Part shown: positions 1 through 6,759 of the stretch, in pieces
How positions within the stretch are numbered: position 1 is the first letter of the stretch
Layout: each line of letters starts with the position of its first letter
Source: an uncultured Pseudodesulfovibrio sp.
GTDB lineage: Bacteria > Desulfobacterota > Desulfovibrionia > Desulfovibrionales > Desulfovibrionaceae
Assembly: GCA_947259235.1 (NCBI GenBank)
Contig: CAMYLL010000147.1
Coordinates: forward strand, 1-6,759
Reading direction: 5' to 3'
DNA: 6,759 bases
The notes under the pieces: model-generated
What the model was told of the DNA's origin: nothing
The model's input: the letters and a program-made list of their open reading frames with translations, nothing else
Databases searched by the model: none
Position numbers and translations under genes: made by a program

Positions 1-1
1 C

Positions 2-109
2 GGCGTGCAGGAGATGGGAAAGGTGATGCAGGCCGTCCTGAGTGCCCACAAGGGACAGGTCGACGGCAAAAAGGCCAGCGCCCTGGTCAGATCCAGGCTT
101 TCCGCCTAA
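2..109 (+). CDS. yqeY: YqeY/GatB-like family protein, C-terminal end (partial)
   Basis: Only the last 35 codons and the TAA stop are in the window; the gene starts before base 1. The visible peptide begins GVQEMGKVMQAVLSAHKG and ends in LVRSRLSA. It matches the typical tail of YqeY proteins, in which an MGKVM helix, a short basic loop with DGK, and a final helix form the small three-helix domain shared with the GatB subunit of the tRNA-dependent amidotransferase. The molecular role of YqeY is not well established; the fold suggests tRNA or translation-related binding. The stop is followed after 23 bp by mutS2 on the same strand with no terminator between, so the two are probably cotranscribed. 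The family call rests on a short tail and on the fit with the neighbourhood, so it is good but not certain. Confidence 0.75.
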   Translation, partial: GVQEMGKVMQAVLSAHKGQVDGKKASALVRSRLSA

Positions 110-132
110 CTCTCCAAACATAGACGGCTCAC

Positions 133-2445
133 ATGGAGTCCAGATCATTTCAGGTATTGGAGTTCCCGAAAATCCTCGGGGCATTGTCCGGTTTCGCCGT
201 TTCCGAAGCCGGGGCTTCCGCGTGCCTGAAACTCAATCCTTTTGATACCGTTGACGAAGTGGAGAGGGCGTTGACCCTGCTCGGTCAGGCTGCCGCCTGG
301 GCAGGTGAATCATCTTTTTCCATCCGTCCTTTTCCCGCTCTCGACGGTTTGTTCGCCTATCTCGACGGACCGGGCACAGCCCTGGACCAGGACGACCTTT
401 TTGCTCTGAAACAGGCGCTCGACGTAGCCCGCGAGGCCCGCGATTCCCTCGGCAACCATGAAGATCGTGGCTGGGAAATCCTAAGAGAAACGCTTTTCTC
501 CTATGAATGGCCCGCAAAGACCATCTCCGGCATCGGCCGCTGCCTTGACCCCGAGGGGGGCATCAAAGACGCAAGCTCGCCCGCGCTCCTCTCTGTGCGT
601 CAGGAAATCCGGGCCATCCATCAGCGTTGCACGAAGCGGGTCAAGGACTTCATCCTCAGCGAGAACCTGGGACAGGCGCTGCAGGACGAGTTCATGACAA
701 TCTCGTCCGATCGCTATGTGCTGCCGTTCAAGGCGAACTACAAGAACAAGACCAAGGGCATAATTCACGACTACTCCCAGACCGGCGAGACCTGCTATTT
801 CGAGCCAATGTTCCTGGTGGAGACCAACAACCGGCTCCAGGAGCTCAAGCGGGAAGAACGTGAAGAAGAATACAAAATTCTGAAATTCCTGACCGAACTC
901 GTCCGTCAGGAGCACCGTGGAGTGCGCGGAGCCTACCTCGGTCTGGTCGCTCTCGACGTGCTCATGGCCAAGGTCGCCCTGGGCTTCGTCTACAATGGCC
1001 GGGCCATAGAGATCACCGCCGAAGGATCGCCCAAGCTGATCAAGGCGCGCCACCCCCTGCTGGCTCTGACGGAGGCCGCTGTCCAGCCCATGGACATCGA
1101 GCTGCTGGACGGCCAGAAGGCACTCATCATCAGCGGCGGCAACGCGGGCGGCAAAACGGTCTGCCTCAAGACCCTCGGCCTGATCGCCCTGATGTCCTTC
1201 GCTGGCCTGCCTGTGCCCGTGGCCGAGGGAAGCAGCCTGCCGCTGTGGACGGACATATTTGTTGTCATGGGCGACGAGCAGAGCCTGGAAGAAAACGTCT
1301 CGACCTTCACGGCCCAGATCAAATATTTACGGCGCGTCTGGGAGCACATCGGCCCGCAGACGCTGTTCATCCTCGACGAGTTCGGCGCTGGCACGGACCC
1401 GACCCAGGGCGCGGCCCTGGCCCAGGCCGTCATCGACAGCCTGGTGGAGCGCGAGGCGACCTCGCTCATCGCGACGCATTTCCCGGCCCTTAAGGCCTAT
1501 GCAATGGCGGCCGATTCAGTCAGGGCGGCCAGCGTACTCTTTGATCCCGGAACCAAAAGGCCGCTTTTCCGGCTGGCCTACGATCAGGTCGGCGCGTCCA
1601 TCGCCCTGGATGTGGCCCGGGAACACGGGCTGCCGCAGGAGATTCTGGAACGAGCCGAAAAGTACCTGCTCCTCGACGGCTCCGACACCTCGGCCGTGCT
1701 CGACCGCCTCAACGAGATGGCAGTCAAACGGGAGCAGGAGCTTGATGCGGTCCAGGCGGAGCGGGAAAAGCTGGAAAATAAACGCGCCAAGCTCGAAGTG
1801 CGCTTCGAGAAGGAGCGGGGCAAGGTGCTCAAGGATATTCAGACCCAAGCCCAGTCCATAGTCAAGCAATGGCAGGCGGACAAGATCGGACGCAAGGAAA
1901 CGCGCCGCAAGCTGGCCCAGGTACGTGAACGGGCTCAGGAAATCGGGCCGAAGCCGGCAGCTTCCGCAACGGCGGATCAAACCACTTTTTCCTTCGATGA
2001 TATTGTCCCGGGTGTGAAAGTATCGTATCTGGCTTGGAACAAAACCGGAACCGTCCTGGAAACCAACGCCCGAAAAAAGCAGGCCAAGGTGGACATCAAC
2101 GGTGTGGCCATGTGGGTCAAGGCCGAACACCTCGGCCCGGCGGAGCAGACCGAACGCCCGGCTGCCAAGCCAACCGGCGTGGCCGCTGCCGCCCCCTCTG
2201 ATCTGGTGGTCGAGGTTGACATCAGGGGCAACCGCGCCGACATGGCCCTGAGCATGCTGGAAAGAGCCCTGGACGACGCTTTTCGCAGGGGCGCGGGAAA
2301 ACTTGAGATCGTTCACGGCCGCGGCACTGGCGCGTTGCGCCGCGAGGTGCATGAATTTCTCAGTCATTATCCGGCAGTGGCCGAATTCTCCATCGCCAAC
2401 GAAGAACGGGGTGGCGACGGCATGACAGAAGTAACTTTCAAGTAG
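133..2445 (+). CDS. mutS2: MutS2 (RqcU-type) ATPase with C-terminal Smr domain
   Basis: A complete 770-residue protein, the usual MutS2 length. MutS2 proteins lack the mismatch-recognition domain of MutS. They have been linked to suppression of recombination and, in Bacillus subtilis, to sensing and splitting collided ribosomes. Domains seen: the N-terminal MutS2 signature (residues 8-20, VLEFPKILGALSG); the core/lever region to about 290, including a charged helical stretch at 234-260; an ABC-type ATPase with Walker A SGGNAGGKT at 334-342 and Walker B LFILDEFGAGTDP at 411-423, followed by ATHF at 447-450; a coiled coil at about 525-600 rich in E, K and R; a KOW-like segment at about 621-667; and an Smr nuclease-like domain from about 693, with DIRG at 696-699 and HGRGTG at 728-733. 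Both Smr motifs are present, so the nuclease site looks intact. ATG 133 is chosen because an in-frame stop at 121-123 excludes a longer start (apart from ACG) and the family motif begins just after it. No clear RBS precedes it. Odd point: Walker A has GGN where GPN is usual. Confidence 0.96.
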   Translation: MESRSFQVLEFPKILGALSGFAVSEAGASACLKLNPFDTVDEVERALTLLGQAAAWAGESSFSIRPFPALDGLFAYLDGPGTALDQDDLFALKQALDVAREARDSLGNHEDRGWEILRETLFSYEWPAKTISGIGRCLDPEGGIKDASSPALLSVRQEIRAIHQRCTKRVKDFILSENLGQALQDEFMTISSDRYVLPFKANYKNKTKGIIHDYSQTGETCYFEPMFLVETNNRLQELKREEREEEYKILKFLTELVRQEHRGVRGAYLGLVALDVLMAKVALGFVYNGRAIEITAEGSPKLIKARHPLLALTEAAVQPMDIELLDGQKALIISGGNAGGKTVCLKTLGLIALMSFAGLPVPVAEGSSLPLWTDIFVVMGDEQSLEENVSTFTAQIKYLRRVWEHIGPQTLFILDEFGAGTDPTQGAALAQAVIDSLVEREATSLIATHFPALKAYAMAADSVRAASVLFDPGTKRPLFRLAYDQVGASIALDVAREHGLPQEILERAEKYLLLDGSDTSAVLDRLNEMAVKREQELDAVQAEREKLENKRAKLEVRFEKERGKVLKDIQTQAQSIVKQWQADKIGRKETRRKLAQVRERAQEIGPKPAASATADQTTFSFDDIVPGVKVSYLAWNKTGTVLETNARKKQAKVDINGVAMWVKAEHLGPAEQTERPAAKPTGVAAAAPSDLVVEVDIRGNRADMALSMLERALDDAFRRGAGKLEIVHGRGTGALRREVHEFLSHYPAVAEFSIANEERGGDGMTEVTFK

Positions 2446-2460
2446 CCGGTACAACCCGGC
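2445..2460 (+). other. Small hairpin in the mutS2-dnaG gap
   Basis: GCCGG at 2445-2449 can pair with CCGGC at 2456-2460 across a 6-base loop, giving a 5-bp all-GC stem. It begins at the last base of the mutS2 stop codon and ends 2 bases before the dnaG RBS. No T-run follows, so it is not a standard terminator. It may affect RNA processing or access to the RBS, but a stem this short can arise by chance in GC-rich DNA. Confidence 0.3.
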
Positions 2461-2462
2461 GC

Positions 2463-2467
2463 GGAGG
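2463..2467 (+). promoter_or_regulatory. Ribosome binding site of dnaG
   Basis: GGAGG lies 5 bases upstream of the ATG at 2473, a strong match to the anti-Shine-Dalgarno sequence at workable spacing. It fixes the dnaG start and suggests that dnaG translation can initiate independently of mutS2. Confidence 0.85.
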
Positions 2468-2472
2468 CGCAC

Positions 2473-4243
2473 ATGGACAGGAGTGCTGTCGAGGCTGTCA
2501 AGGCCCGCATCAGCATCGCGGACATCGTACGCCGCTATGTCGATTTGAAACCCGTTTCAGGACGGTGGATGGGAGCGTGTCCGTTTCATCAGGAAACCAA
2601 GCCGTCCATGTCCGTGAATGACGACGAAGGATTTTTCTATTGTTTCGGCTGCCAAGCCTCCGGTGATGTGATTGACTTCTACTCGCGGATCAACGGGTTG
2701 GAGTTCCGTGAATCCCTGGAGCAACTCGCGGCAGAGGCTGGAATCGAGATAGGCAACGTGCCCCACGACCCGCACGCGGCCGAGCGCAAGGCCAAAAGCG
2801 CACTGTTCCTTGACATGCACGACGAAGCCAACGCCTGGTTCCAGCGGAATCTGAGCCTGGCTGCCGGCGACACGGCCAGACGGTATCTGACCGATCGGGG
2901 GATGACCCCGGATGTGATAAAAAAATTCGGACTGGGCTACAGCCCGGACGACTGGCACGGCCTGAACAACTTTCTCAAGGGAAAAGGCCGCACCCCGGAT
3001 CAGGGCGTTGAAGCCGGACTTCTTTCAAAAAACGAAAAAGGTAATATATACGATAGGTTCCGTGGGAGACTCATTTTTCCCATCCAAAATTTATCGGGCC
3101 GGGTCATTGCCTTTGGCGGCAGAATCATTACAGATGGAGAACCCAAGTACCTCAACAGCTCGGATACCCCGATATACAAGAAGGGCGACCACCTGTACGG
3201 ATTGAACTTGGCACGGTCCACCATGACCCGCACGAAGCGGGCTCTGCTGACCGAGGGATACATGGACGTTATCTCGCTCCATCAGTTCGGCTATACCGAC
3301 TCCTGCGGGGTTCTGGGCACTGCCCTGACCCCGGAACAGGTGAAGCGGTTGGCCGGGTTTTGCTCGCGCGTGGATCTGGTTTTCGACGGCGACGGAGCAG
3401 GGCGCAAGGCGGCGCTCAAGAGCAGCCGGATGATCCTGCTCCAGGGAGTGGCCTGCAAGGTCGTGCTCATGCCCGACGGCGAGGATGTGGACAGCCTGCT
3501 CCAGGCCACGGGCACGGAGGGTTTCGAGGAATGCATGGCCCAGGCCCCGAGCGGCCTCGACTTTTGCATGACCACGCTACGCAACGAGTTCGCGCCCAGG
3601 GAGATCATGGCCTGGGCAAAAAGTTTTTTGTCGGATCTTTCGGATGCGTCGCTTCAGGCCTACTATCTGCCGCGCATAGCGGGCGGACTGGGGCTTTCCG
3701 AGGCTGATTTCAGACGCGACGCAGGCATTGCCGGGGGAACCCGGAGCGCCCCGCCCAGGCCGACCCAGGCGGCCCCTCCGTCTCCAAATGGGGCGCAAGG
3801 GCAGGGCGGACAGGGTCGCCAGCGCCTCCCGGCCGTGGGCAAGGAGGACAAGGACGACAGGTATTTTTTGAAATTTCCGATCCAGTACCCGGACTATGTT
3901 CAGGCGCTGGCCGCGAAGGGGTTCGAAGGCATCCTCGGCACGCAATGGGCTGTGGCACTCTGGGAAAAGCTCGTCAATGCGCAGCATGGCCAAATACTGA
4001 GCCAGCTGAACGAACAAGAGAAGAGCTTCTACATCAGATGCCGCGAAGAGGTGCGGGAGAGCGTGCTCACCGGACGAGAGCTACTGGAAGAATGGGAACA
4101 TATCTGTAAGAAGATCGCGGATGGACAACAGAGACTTGACAGTCGACAGCTCAAAGAGGCCCTGCACCAGGCGCAACTCAGCGGTGACAAAGAGCGAATA
4201 GACGAGTGTTTACGGGCCTTTCAAGAATCTCGCAGGAGGGACG

Positions 4244-4257
<14 letters not shown>
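2473..4257 (+). CDS. dnaG: DNA primase DnaG
   Basis: A complete 594-residue bacterial primase, which makes the short RNA primers for Okazaki fragments and works with the replicative helicase DnaB. Seen in order: a CHC2 zinc-binding domain with C36, H39, C57 and C60 (CPFH, 17 residues, then CFGC), which reads template DNA; the primase core with [10 protein letters not shown] at 195-204, AFGGR at 213-217 and PKYLNS at 224-229; and a TOPRIM domain with TEGYMD (E261), the FDGD acidic pair D305/D307, and DGEDVD at 335-340, which bind the catalytic metals. A low-complexity Pro/Gly/Gln-rich linker spans about 420-456. The tail from about 463 is the expected helicase-interaction domain and is, as usual, poorly conserved. 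The start is supported by the strong RBS and by the zinc domain beginning at the normal distance. The last 14 bases overlap rpoD. Codons 191-208 are unusually AT-rich with several rare codons. All key residues are present, so the protein should be active. Confidence 0.98.
4234..4239 (+). promoter_or_regulatory. Ribosome binding site of rpoD, inside dnaG
   Basis: AGGAGG lies 4 bases before the ATG at 4244 and entirely within the last codons of dnaG. A consensus site so near the start identifies 4244 as the rpoD start. Ribosomes finishing dnaG pass over the site, which favours translational coupling. Confidence 0.85.
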
Positions 4258-5992
<1,735 letters not shown>

Positions 5993-5999
5993 GCACAAC

Positions 6000-6033
6000 A
6001 AGGCCGGGAGAGTCGCCTCTTCCGGCCTTTCTT
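6000..6033 (+). terminator. Intrinsic terminator after rpoD
   Basis: The left arm AAGGCCGGGAGAG (6000-6012) pairs with CTCTTCCGGCCTT (6017-6029) around a TCGC loop. This gives a 13-bp stem with one G-T (G-U in RNA) wobble. It is followed by TCTT, so the T-run including the end of the arm is TTTCTT. The stem starts 8 bases after the rpoD stop. The T-tract is short and interrupted by C, so some readthrough into cbiB is possible. This marks the end of the yqeY-mutS2-dnaG-rpoD unit. Confidence 0.88.
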
Positions 6034-6060
6034 ACACCCCTGACACCACGGAACCACCCC

Positions 6061-6759
6061 ATGGAATTCATCGTCTTCGCCTTCATCGTCCCGGCCGCCG
6101 CATACCTCCTCGATTCCGTTTTCGGAGATCCGAAAAAACTGCCCCATCCCGTACGGCTCATCGGCAGGGGGCTCGACCTCTTCGAGGCGTCAGCGCGCCG
6201 CGTGGGAATCAATCTTCGTGCCGCTGGATGGGCCGCCGTGCTCGTCTTCTCAGCAGCCGCCTGGGGAATCGCCGCCTATCTGACGGCCATTCCCTACCTT
6301 GGCGCTTTCATCGCCATCTATCTGGGCTTTGCCGGGCTGGCCCTGGGCTGTCTCGTCCGCGATACCCGGCGCGTTGCCTCGCTGCTGGACACAGGCGACC
6401 TGGACGGGGCGCGCACAGCGCTCTCCATGCTCGTCAGCCGCGACACTTCGGCCCTTGACCCCAACGGCGTCCGCAGAACCCTCGCAGAGACCCTCAGCGA
6501 AAACCTCAACGACGGCTTCGTGGCCCCCATGTTCTACCTGACCCTGTTCGGACCGGGCGGCCTGTGGGCTTACAAGGTCGTCAGCACCATGGATTCCATG
6601 TGGGGATACAAGACCGAACGGTTCCGCGATCTCGGCCGGGCGGCGGCAAAGACAGATGACTTCCTGGCCTTTATTCCGGCGCGTATCACGGCCAGGCTCC
6701 TACTCTTCATCGGTGGCAGACGCGGAATGAACACGGCACAGGCCCGGGCGAACTACGCT
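6061..6759 (+). CDS. cbiB: Adenosylcobinamide-phosphate synthase CbiB/CobD, N-terminal part (partial)
   Basis: An open frame of 233 codons running off the window end; the family is usually a little over 300 residues, so the C-terminal quarter or so is missing. CbiB (called CobD in the aerobic-pathway naming) is an integral membrane protein that joins an aminopropanol compound to adenosylcobyric acid during cobalamin synthesis. Family motifs seen: LLDSVFGDP at 16-24 and LPHPVRLIG at 27-35; LVSRDT at 124-129; SENLNDGFVAPMFY at 146-159; YKVVSTMDSMWGYKTERF at 171-188; DDFLAFIPARITA at 199-211. Hydrophobic segments at about 3-20, 54-76 and 79-98 are likely membrane spans. ATG 6061 is chosen because the GDP/HPVR motifs follow at the usual distance and no in-frame ATG, GTG or TTG precedes it in the gap; the RBS is weak (GGA at 6050-6052). 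No cobalamin riboswitch fits in the 27 bp between the terminator and the start. Whether cobalamin genes follow cannot be seen. Confidence 0.95.
   Translation, partial: MEFIVFAFIVPAAAYLLDSVFGDPKKLPHPVRLIGRGLDLFEASARRVGINLRAAGWAAVLVFSAAAWGIAAYLTAIPYLGAFIAIYLGFAGLALGCLVRDTRRVASLLDTGDLDGARTALSMLVSRDTSALDPNGVRRTLAETLSENLNDGFVAPMFYLTLFGPGGLWAYKVVSTMDSMWGYKTERFRDLGRAAAKTDDFLAFIPARITARLLLFIGGRRGMNTAQARANYA

Noticed and set aside
42..245. 67-codon + strand frame across the yqeY-mutS2 junction
   Set aside because: It overlaps the end of yqeY and the start of mutS2 in another frame, lacks an RBS, and has Pro/Arg-rich content typical of out-of-frame GC-rich DNA.
1516..2472. Antisense open frame of 318 codons opposite the 3' part of mutS2
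   Set aside because: It is fully overlapped by conserved MutS2 coding sequence, has no RBS context of note and no recognisable motif; it is a codon-bias shadow.
4136..4164. Perfect TTGACA hexamer in late dnaG, about 100 bp before rpoD, as an internal rpoD promoter
   Set aside because: At spacings of 16-18 bp the downstream hexamers (GGCCCT, GCCCTG, CCCTGC) do not resemble TATAAT, and the hexamer is explained by ordinary coding (a Leu-Asp-Ser stretch).
6228..6541. Short + strand frames (6228-6458, 6299-6541) near the window end
   Set aside because: They are out of frame with cbiB, whose open frame carries clear family motifs through the same bases.

Overview
This window is a compact, one-directional block of bacterial housekeeping genes. 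All five genes are on the + strand, GC content is high (roughly 60% by eye, not counted), and third codon positions favour G/C. The order is yqeY (3' end only), mutS2, dnaG, rpoD, a terminator, then cbiB/cobD (5' part only). This order, together with the style of the DnaG and RpoD proteins, suggests a Desulfovibrio-type sulfate reducer (Desulfovibrionales, Desulfobacterota). That assignment rests on recalled gene order and protein character, not on a search, and is moderately confident at best.

Region by region: 2-109 is the end of a YqeY/GatB-like protein. After 23 bp comes mutS2 (133-2445), a complete MutS2/RqcU ATPase with MutS core, KOW-like and Smr domains. A 27-bp gap with a small hairpin and a strong ribosome binding site (RBS) leads to dnaG (2473-4257), the replicative primase. 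dnaG overlaps rpoD (4244-5992), the primary sigma factor, by 14 nt, and the rpoD RBS lies inside dnaG. A 13-bp-stem intrinsic terminator (6000-6033) closes the unit. Only 27 bp later cbiB/cobD (6061 to the window edge) begins. It encodes the membrane enzyme that attaches the aminopropanol arm in cobalamin synthesis.

Functionally, the first four genes form a version of the macromolecular synthesis operon (classically rpsU-dnaG-rpoD), which links translation, replication priming and transcription initiation. Here yqeY and mutS2 stand immediately upstream of dnaG-rpoD. The tight spacing and the dnaG/rpoD overlap imply cotranscription and probably translational coupling. cbiB is metabolically unrelated and lies behind the terminator.

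No mobile element, CRISPR array, rRNA or tRNA gene, or novel defence-like system is visible. There is no gene-free stretch longer than 68 bp. The observations in Part 2 are modest: a variant Walker A motif in MutS2, a rare-codon and AT-rich patch in dnaG, a missing RBS at mutS2, a hairpin before dnaG, a triple occurrence of an 8-bp palindrome, and the odd promoter situation of cbiB.
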